Assembly (NCBI RefSeq): GCF_001766415.1
Contig: NZ_MKXO01000001.1
Coordinates: forward strand, 744,001 to 808,000
Reading direction: 5' to 3'
DNA from: Exiguobacterium aurantiacum
GTDB lineage: Bacteria > Bacillota > Bacilli > Exiguobacteriales > Exiguobacteriaceae
Length of the DNA: 64,000 bases
Shown in pieces: positions 19,322-29,796 of this stretch; within the stretch, counting starts at the first letter, position 1; each line of letters opens with the position of its first letter. The translations under genes were made by a program, and so were the position numbers. The notes beneath the pieces are model-generated. The model searched no databases. It had not been told where the DNA came from and saw nothing but the letters and a program-made list of their open reading frames with translations.

Positions 19322-20254
19322 CTATTTTTGTTTTTCAGCGATCCGAAGTTTGGCCGACCGGGCCCGGCGGTTGTCTTCAAGTTCGTTATCTCCGGCAGTG
19401 ATCGGCTTGCGTGTGATCAGCTTCAATTCCGGTTCGAACTCCTCTGGGATAATCGGCAATCCTTTTGGCAACTGTGGATACTGGCTCTTCTCTTTGAAAA
19501 CCTGCTTACAGATGCGGTCTTCAAGTGAATGGAACGTGATCACACAAATCCGTCCACCGATGGCGAGCATGTCAATCGCGTCTTGGACGGCACGATCGAA
19601 CACGTTCAATTCGTCGTTCACAGCGATGCGGATCGCTTGGAACGTCCGTTTCGCCGGATGGCCGCCTTTGCGTCGCGCCGGTGCCGGAATTGCGTCTTTA
19701 ATCAATTCGACGAGTTCGAACGTCGTCTCAATCGGCTTGACGGCACGGGCTTGTTCGATTTTACGCGCAATCTGTTTCGAGAACTTCTCTTCCCCGTATG
19801 TAAAGAAAATGCGGGCGAGGTCCCCGAACGGCCATTCGTTGACGACGTGATACGCCGAAAAATCTCGTGACCGGTCCATTCGCATATCGAGCGGAGCGTC
19901 AAAATTATAGCTAAAGCCGCGTTCTGCCTCATCTAACTGTGGTGAAGAGACACCGAGGTCAAATAATACTCCATCGACTTGTGTCACACCTCGTGCCGCT
20001 AACTCGTCTTTCAGATGGACGAAGTTGCTCTTTATAAACGTAACCCGGTCCTCATATGGAGCCAAACGCTCAGCGGCGTGCGTGAGTGCGACGTCGTCCT
20101 GGTCGAAGGCGTAAAGATGGCCCGTCGTCAGGCGTTTCACAATCTCTTCGCTATGACCGGCTCCCCCTAACGTACAATCGACGTAAATTCCGTCCGGTTT
20201 GATGTTCAGTCCATCAACAGACTCCATTTTTAAAACCGTTTCATGCTCAAACAT
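19322..20254 (-). CDS. rsmH: RsmH (MraW), 16S rRNA m4C1402 methyltransferase
   Basis: SAM-dependent N4-methylation of C1402 in the ribosomal P site. 310 residues; SAM motif [15 protein letters not shown] (about 24-38), [14 protein letters not shown], and HSLEDRICK near the C-terminus. It is the first gene of the dcw operon here: the mraZ gene that normally precedes it is absent and the next gene upstream is bshC with its own terminator. Confidence 0.97.
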   Translation of the reverse strand: MFEHETVLKMESVDGLNIKPDGIYVDCTLGGAGHSEEIVKRLTTGHLYAFDQDDVALTHAAERLAPYEDRVTFIKSNFVHLKDELAARGVTQVDGVLFDLGVSSPQLDEAERGFSYNFDAPLDMRMDRSRDFSAYHVVNEWPFGDLARIFFTYGEEKFSKQIARKIEQARAVKPIETTFELVELIKDAIPAPARRKGGHPAKRTFQAIRIAVNDELNVFDRAVQDAIDMLAIGGRICVITFHSLEDRICKQVFKEKSQYPQLPKGLPIIPEEFEPELKLITRKPITAGDNELEDNRRARSAKLRIAEKQK

Positions 20255-20291
20255 ACAAAAACCCTCTCAACCTACATTTTTCAACTAGTTT

Positions 20292-20321
20292 ATTACATTT
20301 ACTTTATCATAAAAATGTCAA
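20292..20321 (-). promoter_or_regulatory. Probable promoter of the dcw operon (rsmH to divIB)
   Basis: TTGACA (20316-20321) and TGTAAT (20292-20297), 18 bp apart on the minus strand, between the bshC terminator and rsmH. No MraZ-type repeated operator (TGGGN) was seen, in keeping with the lack of mraZ. Confidence 0.6.
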
Positions 20322-20376
20322 GCTACGCATTGGTTTTTAGCGAAAATAGGAAACAAAAAGGTAACAAACAAAAAAT

Positions 20377-20400
20377 GGTTCTCCAAACAAGTGGAGAACC
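20377..20400 (-). terminator. Intrinsic terminator after bshC
   Basis: Perfect 8-bp stem GGTTCTCC/GGAGAACC followed by ATTTTTTG on the minus strand, 22 nt past the bshC stop. Confidence 0.85.
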
Positions 20401-20422
20401 TCGATCATTTACGATTTCACAA

Positions 20423-21979
20423 TCAGATTTTGACTAAACAACGCTCCCATTCCGCCTGTTCATAGGCGGCGCGTAACCGAACGAATAAATCGTCTCCGTG
20501 ACGATTCATCAGTGGGACCATCGACCAGATCCGCTCTTGCGGTGCGTCCATCGGCAGCAAGCGTGTCGACAGATGGATCCGGCGTCGATTCAAACGATAC
20601 TGCTCGCGCTTCGCCTCGGCCCGCATCTCGTCAGCGAGACGGTCAAGGATATGCCGCGCGTTCGTCTCAAAGCGATGCCCGCGCTTTCCTGCCTCATGCC
20701 CGATTGCTTCAGACAGCGTGCGGTAGGCATACAGACTTTGGTCAAACGACTCATCATCGAACGAATGGTCCGGGAGCGGATTCGTCAAGTAATCGACGAG
20801 CGTGGTGCCTTCTTGAGCGAGTTTTTTCTCGTCGTTCGTCGACATGACGACAGCGCCAAGTCTCGGGATCAACAACGGCATCTTCCAACCGAATACATGA
20901 AACAACGGACGAAGTTGGAGCCAATAGGCGATTTCACCCGGACCGGCGACGTATGCGAGCGTCGGGAACAAGTAATCTTGCATGAGCGGCCGGGAGACGA
21001 CGTTATTCGAGAACCGTTCGGGATGCTCATCAATTTCTTGTAACAGTTCCGCCTCCGTGAAGCGGTGACCGCGTTTCGTCGTGAAGACATCTCGTTCTTT
21101 CGTCAACAATTCACGCGTCCCGTCATGATAAAACACGTGGGCCGCATCGCGGTTCAGTTCTACGGTCGGCATGCCGTCCTCGAATGAGTCGCGGAACACT
21201 TCGTGCAAGCGGTCGTGTTGCACGATCAACTGTTTGAACGCCTCACGTTCGAGCCGGCGTACGTCAGGCTGATGCGGGTCGAACAGGAGAAAATCGTTCC
21301 CGACGAAACGCCGCATCATCTTCCCAAAAAATTGTGCGAACGAGTGACTCGCTTGGAGTAAGACGACAAGCTCATGATAAAGCGTCGCCGTATGGACAGT
21401 CTCTGTCTCCGACACGAACAGACGTTGCAACATTTGGACGAGTTCGATTTTGAGACGGTCAAATTCGAGTTCTCCGACCGATGCTTTCCCTGCGAGCGGA
21501 ACGGTCGACAACGCTTCTTTCCGCAGTTGCCGTGACAACGGCTGGGGGGCGTACACATGGTTGATCTCGGCGAAGTCATGATCCTCGGTCGCCATCCAAA
21601 AAATCGGGATGACCGGCTTACCGAGCACGGCCTCCGCCTGTTTCGCTCGTTTGAGCACGGTTAACAGCTTATACACCGCAAACAACGGGCCCCCGAAGAC
21701 GCCGACTTGCTGTCCGGTCACAATCGTGAACGCCTCGCCTTTCGCGAGCGCGTCGAGTTTTGAGTCAAGCACGTCCGAGAGCGGACCGTGAACCGTCTGT
21801 TGCGCCCGAAGAATCCCTGCTAACGATTCCAGATGCGGGTATGAGCGTCCTTCAAGCTCGCTCGCTCGAGCTTCGAGCTCGTCCATTCCTTTATAGTCCA
21901 GCCACTTCGTATATCCCGCTTCGATTTGGATCATCGGGGAAGATGGACTGTACATGGCGTCTAGCGACTCTATCCTCAC
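20423..21979 (-). CDS. bshC: BshC, bacillithiol biosynthesis cysteine-adding enzyme
   Basis: Adds cysteine to GlcN-malate to give bacillithiol, the low-molecular-weight thiol of many Bacilli. 518 residues, usual length for the family. Recognised by the N-terminal region (VTGQQVGVFGGPLFAVYKLLT, shared motif), PVIPIFWMATEDHDFAEINH and YVAGPGEIAYWLQLRPLF. The start is GTG at 21979, preceded by AAAGGAAG. Upstream of rsmH as yllA is in Bacillus. Confidence 0.95.
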   Translation of the reverse strand: MRIESLDAMYSPSSPMIQIEAGYTKWLDYKGMDELEARASELEGRSYPHLESLAGILRAQQTVHGPLSDVLDSKLDALAKGEAFTIVTGQQVGVFGGPLFAVYKLLTVLKRAKQAEAVLGKPVIPIFWMATEDHDFAEINHVYAPQPLSRQLRKEALSTVPLAGKASVGELEFDRLKIELVQMLQRLFVSETETVHTATLYHELVVLLQASHSFAQFFGKMMRRFVGNDFLLFDPHQPDVRRLEREAFKQLIVQHDRLHEVFRDSFEDGMPTVELNRDAAHVFYHDGTRELLTKERDVFTTKRGHRFTEAELLQEIDEHPERFSNNVVSRPLMQDYLFPTLAYVAGPGEIAYWLQLRPLFHVFGWKMPLLIPRLGAVVMSTNDEKKLAQEGTTLVDYLTNPLPDHSFDDESFDQSLYAYRTLSEAIGHEAGKRGHRFETNARHILDRLADEMRAEAKREQYRLNRRRIHLSTRLLPMDAPQERIWSMVPLMNRHGDDLFVRLRAAYEQAEWERCLVKI

Positions 21980-22003
21980 GTATAACGACTTCCTTTCAAA
22001 CGG

Positions 22004-22363
22004 TCAATGAATCATTTCTTTTGCGACACCGAGCGTGAACAACACGGCGTGTAACGGGACGAGTAGTAAAAATAACAATCGCCAGCCGTGTACGAACATT
22101 TTTGTATATAAGACTTCTTCGTGTCGGACTCGCTGCCAAATCGCATTTGCCGGAAAAATAGCGCAGCAGATGGCTAAGAGCAACCAAAAGACGTCGTCCC
22201 CGACGAGTGTCTCTAATAGGACCGCACACGCATAAAACCAGAGGAACACTCCGGCATCGCAGACAAGTTTAAACGTATTGACCGATTTCGGCATAATTTT
22301 TCTAAATATCATATACACCATAAACCATATGACAAGCGGAAATGAAACGATATACACTAACAC
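22004..22363 (-). CDS. DUF3397-family membrane protein
   Basis: 119 residues with four hydrophobic segments (about 3-20, 32-52, 56-74 and 90-112) and little else. Proteins of the DUF3397 family occupy this place between panE and bshC in staphylococci and relatives, so the call rests on topology and position. Starts at GTG within the last codons of panE, after GGAGCGAGCGCATC. Function unknown. Confidence 0.72.
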   Translation of the reverse strand: MLVYIVSFPLVIWFMVYMIFRKIMPKSVNTFKLVCDAGVFLWFYACAVLLETLVGDDVFWLLLAICCAIFPANAIWQRVRHEEVLYTKMFVHGWRLLFLLLVPLHAVLFTLGVAKEMIH

Positions 22364-23196
22364 GATGCGCTCGCTCCTATTATCAATTTTTGCATGAGTG
22401 GGATGACCGTCAGTTTTCGGCCTCTGTCCTCGGCCCGTTTCAAGAGCGGGGTCAAGATGGCATCGACCTCGGTCATACGTCCGGCCTCGATGTCTCGAAG
22501 CATCGAAGAGCGGTTTTGAGCTGTCTTCTCGATGATCGTCTCAATATATGTATAAGGCACGAACTGATCGAACAGCGGTGTCAGCTCCTCATAGATCGCT
22601 TGCGCGACTTCGCGGCAAGGCGGTTCGGCGACGGCTCCGTTCGGGACGCGACAAAGTGCGGTGATCGGATTGATGATCGCGTTCGCAAACAACTTTTCAA
22701 CGACGACTTGTTCGATATCCGCTTCCCACACGACTTGGAGCGGCGAGGCGATGAACGTGAGCGGCTGTAGAGCATGCAAGCTCCCGATCCGAACTCGGCC
22801 GAGACCGCTATGGTTAATTCGATTTTCGTCTCGCGTCACCCCGTGCTCGATGACGCCTAAGTGGAATCCTCGTTCCCGAGCGTACTCGAGATGGGCAATT
22901 CCGTTCGAGCAGATGAACACAGGGACGTCCCCGGTAAGCCGTTCTGTCGCCGCGCGCACTTGGTGCGCTTTCGTCGTCACGAAAAAAACGTCCGCTTCCG
23001 TCTCGTTGAGTGTATGTACCGGTTTGAGCGGGACAGCGACGGTCCCCTGCGTCATACCGGCTCGTTCGATCATGACGTCTCTCGTTTCTTCGCCTCGACC
23101 GTATAAGGTGACGCTATAGTCTTTCGCGAGTAACGACGCCATCAACATCCCGACAGCCCCGTTCCCGATAATCCCAATTCGTTTGATCGGCTTCAT
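22357..23196 (-). CDS. panE: 2-dehydropantoate 2-reductase (ketopantoate reductase)
   Basis: NADPH-dependent reduction of ketopantoate to pantoate for coenzyme A. 279 residues: Rossmann motif IGIIGNGAVGMLMASLL (about 7-23), then a C-terminal helical domain with VEKLFANAIINPITALCRVPNG, which holds the catalytic lysine of the family. B. subtilis YlbQ stands at the same locus. coaD, for a later CoA step, is about 3 kb away but in another unit. Confidence 0.92.
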   Translation of the reverse strand: MKPIKRIGIIGNGAVGMLMASLLAKDYSVTLYGRGEETRDVMIERAGMTQGTVAVPLKPVHTLNETEADVFFVTTKAHQVRAATERLTGDVPVFICSNGIAHLEYARERGFHLGVIEHGVTRDENRINHSGLGRVRIGSLHALQPLTFIASPLQVVWEADIEQVVVEKLFANAIINPITALCRVPNGAVAEPPCREVAQAIYEELTPLFDQFVPYTYIETIIEKTAQNRSSMLRDIEAGRMTEVDAILTPLLKRAEDRGRKLTVIPLMQKLIIGASASC

Positions 23197-23271
23197 TCGC
23201 TATCCCTCCACAATCAGTGTGCACAAAGAATTTTACCACAATCTGTTTCCAGGACCACACAATTAAAAAAA

Positions 23272-23297
23272 GAAGCGATCTCCAAGGAGACCGCTTC
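23272..23297 (-). terminator. Intrinsic terminator after rpmF
   Basis: 12-bp stem GAAGCGGTCTCC/GGAGATCGCTTC (one G-U pair) followed by seven U on the minus strand. Confidence 0.9.
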
Positions 23298-23305
23298 TTT
23301 TCGCA

Positions 23306-23479
23306 TTATTTGCTTGTTACTTCTTTACCGTTGTAATGTCCGCAAGATTTGCAAACACGGTGTGAAAGTTTCATGTCGCCACAGTTCGGGCACTCGTTCA
23401 TACCAGGTACGTTAAGTTTGAAGTGAGTACGACGAAGACGTTTGCGAGTTTTCGACGTTCTACGGAATGGTACTGCCAT
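23306..23479 (-). CDS. rpmF: Ribosomal protein L32 (zinc-ribbon form)
   Basis: 57 residues starting [20 protein letters not shown], with two CxxC pairs (CPNCG and CKSCG) that bind zinc, so this is the C+ paralogue that needs zinc. The ATG at 23479 follows GGAGGTGGACAACG; the longer open frame upstream runs through yceD in another frame and is rejected. It follows yceD closely in the same operon. Confidence 0.98.
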   Translation of the reverse strand: MAVPFRRTSKTRKRLRRTHFKLNVPGMNECPNCGDMKLSHRVCKSCGHYNGKEVTSK

Positions 23480-23501
23480 CGTTGTCCACCTCCTTGAAAA
23501 G

Positions 23502-24029
23502 TTAGCCGTTCTCGTCCTCTTTTTTAGAGAACAAGTCAGCAAGGCCCGCGAGGCGCGGGTCGATTTTTGGTTGGTCGTCCGGCTGTTCGTCAATGAGAGA
23601 CCAGCCTTCCCCTTCAACCTGAGTTTTGTCTGTTTCGTTCCCGAAAATTTGAATCGGGACTTCTAACATGATGAGCTCTTTTACGATCGGTCGCAGATCA
23701 ATCGTATTTCCTTCTGGCAAATTGACATCATCGAATTGCTCCGTATAACGCCCATTCTCCAAAAAGAAAGGCTCGAGCGATTCAATATCAAATTCAAAGA
23801 CGACATCCTCTAACGTACGCGCATCTGGCAACGTCAGGTCCCCTTGAACCTTCAAATTGAATGTAACTTGATTAGATGTGAACGACGCATCCCCGTGCAC
23901 ATGCACCGGGCGAATCGAACGGATATCCGGATGGAGCTGAGTAAGCTCTTCGAGTTCAACCATCTCATCGATGGAAAAACTGTCATCCTGGTTTCGTAGC
24001 TTAAGTAGCTGTGCAATAGACCACTTCAT
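23502..24029 (-). CDS. ylbN: YceD family protein (DUF177), L32-linked
   Basis: 175 residues; YceD/DUF177 proteins are nearly always encoded next to rpmF and plants and bacteria need them for 23S rRNA accumulation. Family segments are [20 protein letters not shown] and the acidic region [19 protein letters not shown]. The start ATG at 24029 follows GAGGTGATTCGG; 19 upstream codons in frame lack a ribosome site. Confidence 0.9.
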   Translation of the reverse strand: MKWSIAQLLKLRNQDDSFSIDEMVELEELTQLHPDIRSIRPVHVHGDASFTSNQVTFNLKVQGDLTLPDARTLEDVVFEFDIESLEPFFLENGRYTEQFDDVNLPEGNTIDLRPIVKELIMLEVPIQIFGNETDKTQVEGEGWSLIDEQPDDQPKIDPRLAGLADLFSKKEDENG

Positions 24030-24057
24030 CCGAATCACCTCAATTGCAACAATATGA

Positions 24058-24086
24058 ATTATAGATAGGCCAACTTGTTTTGTCAA
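24058..24086 (-). promoter_or_regulatory. Consensus sigma-A promoter of yceD-rpmF
   Basis: TTGACA (24081-24086), 17 bp, TATAAT (24058-24063) on the minus strand: a perfect match to the vegetative consensus, fitting a ribosomal protein operon. Confidence 0.9.
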
Positions 24087-24186
24087 TGTTTTTTCTTTAC
24101 ACTAAAATCAGTTGGCGACGGCGCTTTGCCAAAGCGTACTTACCTATCTTACACCAATCCAATCGACAATGCAAAGGAGTAAATTT

Positions 24187-25295
24187 ATGAAAAAGACGGC
24201 CATCATCGCGGAGTACAATCCGTTCCATAACGGACATCTCTATCAGGCAAAAACAGCTCGAATCGAAACGGACGCCGACGCCATGATCGCCATCATGAGT
24301 GCCCAGTTCACACAGCGCGGTGAACCGGCTGCTTTTGACAAGTGGAGCCGGGCTGCGGCGGCAGTCAAAACAGGGGCGATCGACCTTGTGATCGAACTGC
24401 CGACTTGTTACGGCGTCCAACGCGCCGACCGGTTCGCGAGCTCGGCTGTCGCCATTGCGGAACAAATCGGATGCCAGACGCTCTCTTTCGGCAGTGAGAG
24501 CGGCGATGCCGATGCGATCCTGCGCGCGGCACACGCTGGCATCGAAGCGACACCCGCCTATCATGACGCGCTCCAACACGCCTTAAAAGCAGGCAAGTCA
24601 TCCGCCAAAGCATCGAGCGAGGCGTTTGCGGCACTTTATCCAACTTTTGACTTGACGCTTCCAAACAACATTCTCGCCTATCATTATGCGAAAGCCGCTC
24701 GCACCATCTCACTCCATACCGTAAAGCGTCTTGGGGCCGGCTACCACGATACAGGCGTCTCGGACGTCATGTCGGCAACGGGCGTCCGGGCCCACTATCT
24801 CGAGACCGGGAGTGTCCGGGCTGTCCCAGAAGCGACACGGGCGTTATTCCAGCAGACGTCGATGGCCCACTGGTCGCTCTATTGGCCTGTCTTGCAATTC
24901 AAGTTACGGACGATCCCGAAGTCAGAACTCGAACAACTCGTCGGCATTGACGCTTCGTTGTCCCCTCGCTTGATCGAAGCAGGTCTCGCACCGACGTTCG
25001 AACAAGCTATGAGCGGTCTGTTGACGCGACGCTATACACGTACGGCCATCCAGCGCGCTCTCGTCTCGGTCCTCATCCATTGGAAACGTGACGAACTTCC
25101 GGAACGATTTGACGAAGTCCCATACGTCCGTCCGCTCGCATTCAATGCGATTGGCCGTAGCGTCTTAAAAGACATAAAAAAAATGGTACCGCTCGTCAGC
25201 AAGTACCAGTCTGATTTAGCGTTCGAAGCTCGTGTGACCGAGGCGTACCGGTTACCTCTCGGCAACCGGTCACTGCTCGAGCATATGCAAACCCC

Positions 25296-25317
<22 letters not shown>
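24187..25317 (+). CDS. tmcAL: TmcAL (YlbM), tRNA-Met C34 acetate ligase
   Basis: Makes N4-acetylcytidine at the wobble base of elongator tRNA-Met using acetate and ATP. 376 residues; the nucleotidyltransferase signature AEYNPFHNGHLYQ (8-20) carries the HxGH motif, and MSAQFTQRGEPA follows. The ATG at 24187 has AAAGGAG upstream; 25 codons of upstream frame are rejected. Divergent from yceD and convergent with ylbL, with which its last 22 bp overlap. Confidence 0.93.
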
Positions 25318-27350
<2,033 letters not shown>

Positions 27351-27370
27351 CGTTGATCCTCCATTAGAAA

Positions 27371-27396
27371 AGATGAAGGCGTCACCACCTTCATCT
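27371..27396 (-). terminator. Intrinsic terminator after ylbG
   Basis: Perfect 9-bp stem AGATGAAGG/CCTTCATCT followed by TTTTCTAATGG on the minus strand, ahead of rsmD. Confidence 0.75.
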
Positions 27397-27403
27397 CGCC
27401 CGT

Positions 27404-27667
27404 TTATTTCTGCTTTGGCTCGTACGTCTCGGCAATGAAAGGCCGTTCGCTCCGAACGACCGCGTCGACGAATGGCAAGGCACTGATTTTCTCGATGATC
27501 GTCTCATGGTCTTCTAAGTCCGTATATAAAAAGGCGTACTTCTCACGCTTCGAGACGTAATATAAGTTTGCGTAGCGACGCAGCGCTTTCACTTGTTTGA
27601 GCGACTGCACGTAAACGACGAGTCCGATTCGACCTTTTAACTCGAATGATTCAGCCAGCACATCCAC
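27404..27667 (-). CDS. ylbG: YlbG family protein (DUF2129)
   Basis: About 87 residues matching the family pattern GLVVYVQSLKQVKALRRYA, then NLYYVSKREKYAFLYTD and ALPFVDAVVRSERPF. Function unknown. The start is uncertain: GTG at 27667 has GGAGG 8 nt before it, but this lies inside the glycine-cysteine tail of ylbF, so the two reading frames overlap by 17 bp and translation is probably coupled. Confidence 0.85.
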   Translation of the reverse strand: MDVLAESFELKGRIGLVVYVQSLKQVKALRRYANLYYVSKREKYAFLYTDLEDHETIIEKISALPFVDAVVRSERPFIAETYEPKQK

Positions 27668-28103
27668 AACTTCCGCCTCCTCCGCCACAGCTTCCGCCAC
27701 CGGAACAGCCACCCTCATCGAAGAACGGGTTGCCGGTAGGCACTTTGATTTTTGGAGATACCGAGAACGCCAACAGCTCACTCACTTCTCCGAGTAACTT
27801 ATCCAAGTTACGTTCCGCCTTTTTGAAGGCGGCCACTTCCGGTTGCACGTCGAGACGACGCTTCACGAGATGCATCTCTTTTTTAATACGATCGTGATCC
27901 GGGTGATGTTTCCCGAACCGTTGCACGTACTCATAATCTTCTTTCATTCGTAAAAATTCCCGTTCGACTTCCTGGGCTTCTTTCGAGCGAGCGCGAGCTT
28001 GTTTTGTCGCGATATATGTTTGGAACGATTCGCTCGTCTCGATCAAGGCAGTCAATGCTTCTGTTTGATCGAGCAAATCAATCGTCTGTTCAGTAATAAT
28101 CAT
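27651..28103 (-). CDS. ylbF: YlbF/RicF family protein, Y-complex subunit with Cys-rich tail
   Basis: YlbF (RicF) joins YmcA and YaaT in a complex that binds Fe-S clusters and modulates RNase Y mRNA maturation. 150 residues; a helical domain (about 5-115) is followed by a Gly/Cys tail with Cys residues in GGCSGGGSCGGGGGSCGCAG, candidate Fe-S ligands. The ATG at 28103 follows GAAAGGGTGAAAGCC. The partner genes are not in the window. Confidence 0.88.
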   Translation of the reverse strand: MIITEQTIDLLDQTEALTALIETSESFQTYIATKQARARSKEAQEVEREFLRMKEDYEYVQRFGKHHPDHDRIKKEMHLVKRRLDVQPEVAAFKKAERNLDKLLGEVSELLAFSVSPKIKVPTGNPFFDEGGCSGGGSCGGGGGSCGCAG

Positions 28104-28224
28104 GGCTTTCACCCTTTCTGACATGATTTTACCACAATTGATTCCCTCTGTGAGCAATCGGCCTTATAATTGAACGTGACGTAAATGCAGAAAGGAAGTG
28201 AACCACCGCTTCGTGCGGTGTACG

Positions 28225-28980
28225 ATGAAAAAAGTCTCGTTTAACATGATTCGTTCGGCCGGTATGAAAACCGACTATGCGAAACCAGAATATTATTATG
28301 ATCAGCTCGATAAAGTCCGGGCGGCCGATCTCATCCTCTTCCCGGAGTACTGGATGGTCAACTCGATCATTTACGGATTGAACAAACCGATCTTCCCGTC
28401 TCCGGCGACGTACCACCTCGGGCACGATAAAATCGAGATGACACGCGCTTTCACAGCGACGTTCCCGCATCGCATCCCGAAGACGTTAATTTACGGGAAG
28501 AACCCGTACACGATCGAACGCGTCCTTGAAGAGTTCGAATACCCGTTCGTCGCCAAGACCGCCAAGTCCTCGATGGGTCAAGGCGTCTGGCTCATTAAAA
28601 ATGAACAAGAATGGCTCGAATACGTCGACAAACACGAGACGTTTTACGTCCAACAGTTCATCCCGAACGACCGTGACCTGCGCATCATCGTCATCGGCGA
28701 AGAAGTCGTCGGTTCTTATTGGCGCGTCAGTGAGGCCTTTTTAAACAACGTCGCCCAAGGTGCCCACTTCTCGTATGACGATATCCCAGGTCACGTCGTG
28801 GAAGAAGTGCTCTCGATCGCGAAGACGCTTCACATCAATCACGCCGCGTTCGACGTCATCGTCTCAGGGGATAATTTTTACATCTTGGAATTCAACGTCT
28901 TCTTCGGTTCAGAAGGATTGATGCCGCTCGGCGTGAGACTTATCGACAAGATTGCGGCGTATCTCGAAACAATGTCTTGA
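28225..28980 (+). CDS. ATP-grasp (RimK-like) ligase of unknown substrate
   Basis: 251 residues with an ATP-grasp pattern: PKTLIYGKN, FVAKTAKSSMGQGVWLI (lysine and glycine loop), FYVQQFIPNDRDLRIIVIGEEVVGSYWR, and the metal-binding end YILEFNVFFGSEG. This is the RimK/GshB-like type; the substrate cannot be read. The start is ATG at 28225; the only ribosome site, AGAAAGGAAG, is about 25 nt upstream, with a 5-bp hairpin (28203-28217) between. A GTG at 28198 lies too close to that site. It stands alone, divergent from ylbF. Confidence 0.75.
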   Translation: MKKVSFNMIRSAGMKTDYAKPEYYYDQLDKVRAADLILFPEYWMVNSIIYGLNKPIFPSPATYHLGHDKIEMTRAFTATFPHRIPKTLIYGKNPYTIERVLEEFEYPFVAKTAKSSMGQGVWLIKNEQEWLEYVDKHETFYVQQFIPNDRDLRIIVIGEEVVGSYWRVSEAFLNNVAQGAHFSYDDIPGHVVEEVLSIAKTLHINHAAFDVIVSGDNFYILEFNVFFGSEGLMPLGVRLIDKIAAYLETMS

Positions 28981-29082
28981 CCGTTCATCTTTTTTTCACA
29001 ATTTGAACACACGTTATTCCAAGAACGTTTTCGAATATGATATGATGACATATGAGGTTTATTAGGGAAAAGGGGGATTATG

Positions 29083-29442
29083 ATGAAATTTGAGCAGTTC
29101 CACATCGAGGGAAAAGAGATCCGCTTCGGTTTGCTCGAGACGATCATGGATCATCATCATTTCATCCGTGAAGGCGCTTGGGACTATGAGCGTGCGACGT
29201 ATGATATGAAGTACGAGAAGCAATCGACGGGCGAGACGTTTTACCTGCGCTTGCCGGTTTATGCGATTGAAGGCCAAATCGAGGACCGTCATGCGGTCGT
29301 TAAAATGGTGACACCGATTCTCGGGAAACATTACTACCCGCACGGCGTCGAGTACGACGAAGAGTTCCCAGAAGAAATCGTTCGCGACTGTGAGCGTCGT
29401 CTCGCGGCTCTTGCGGAAACACTGGAAGTCAAACCCCTCTAA
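29083..29442 (+). CDS. yugN: YugN-like family protein
   Basis: 119 residues, recognised by resemblance to the YugN family: WDYERATYDMKYE, TGETFYLRLPVYAIEGQIED and GKHYYPHGVEYDE. Function unknown. AAAGGGGG lies 6 nt before the chosen ATG; an ATG one codon earlier is also possible. Promoter elements are not obvious. Confidence 0.75.
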   Translation: MKFEQFHIEGKEIRFGLLETIMDHHHFIREGAWDYERATYDMKYEKQSTGETFYLRLPVYAIEGQIEDRHAVVKMVTPILGKHYYPHGVEYDEEFPEEIVRDCERRLAALAETLEVKPL

Positions 29443-29472
29443 ACGAAGGGTTTTTCTTATGGCCACTCAACA

Positions 29473-29507
29473 AAAAATGGAGAACCCGCTGTGGGTTCTC
29501 CATTTTT
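29473..29507. terminator. Bidirectional terminator between yugN and the 29516 gene
   Basis: Perfect 15-bp stem AAAAATGGAGAACCC/GGGTTCTCCATTTTT, with A/T runs that supply a U tract in either direction, between convergent genes. Confidence 0.88.
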
Positions 29508-29515
29508 ACATACGC

Positions 29516-29791
29516 TTAACGACTTGCAATGACGTTTAGCGTCACGTCGACTTGTCCGAGCAATAGATCGAACTGGTCGCGGACGTAACGGTACAACCGC
29601 TCTGCCTCGCTAAGCGAGACGGGTGCGATCAGTAGATAATCGTACCGCTCTTTCGAGAGCGACACGACTTTCACTTCACGCAATCCGAATTCGATCGCGC
29701 TGCACGCAATCAAATCCTCGATCGCCCGCTCTGCAATCGTCACATCTCCGTATGAATAATCGTTTCCGATGACAGCCATCGTATCGTTCAT
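29516..29791 (-). CDS. Conserved small protein, unrecognised (weak Asp23/Gls24-like pattern)
   Basis: 91 residues from the ATG at 29791 (AAAGGAG 8 nt upstream; a GTG three codons earlier overlaps it). Not recognised. The pattern GDVTIAERAIEDLIACSA, then a middle strand, then a helix (AERLYRYVRDQFDLL) and a final strand VDVTLNVIA loosely recalls the Asp23/Gls24 fold; this is a guess from the order of elements. It follows sco by 5 nt, so it belongs to the oxidase-assembly unit. Confidence 0.6.
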   Translation of the reverse strand: MNDTMAVIGNDYSYGDVTIAERAIEDLIACSAIEFGLREVKVVSLSKERYDYLLIAPVSLSEAERLYRYVRDQFDLLLGQVDVTLNVIASR

Positions 29792-29796
29792 CTTCT

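Noticed and set aside
20243-20437. Short frame where mraZ would be expected
   Set aside because: It has no MraZ AbrB-like pattern, and most of it is the rsmH promoter and bshC terminator. mraZ is taken as absent here.
27651-27720. Gly/Cys repeats near the end of ylbF considered as a DNA tandem repeat or frameshift signal
   Set aside because: The codons vary (GGT, GGC, GGA) and the frame ends cleanly, as in other YlbF proteins with Cys-rich ends.
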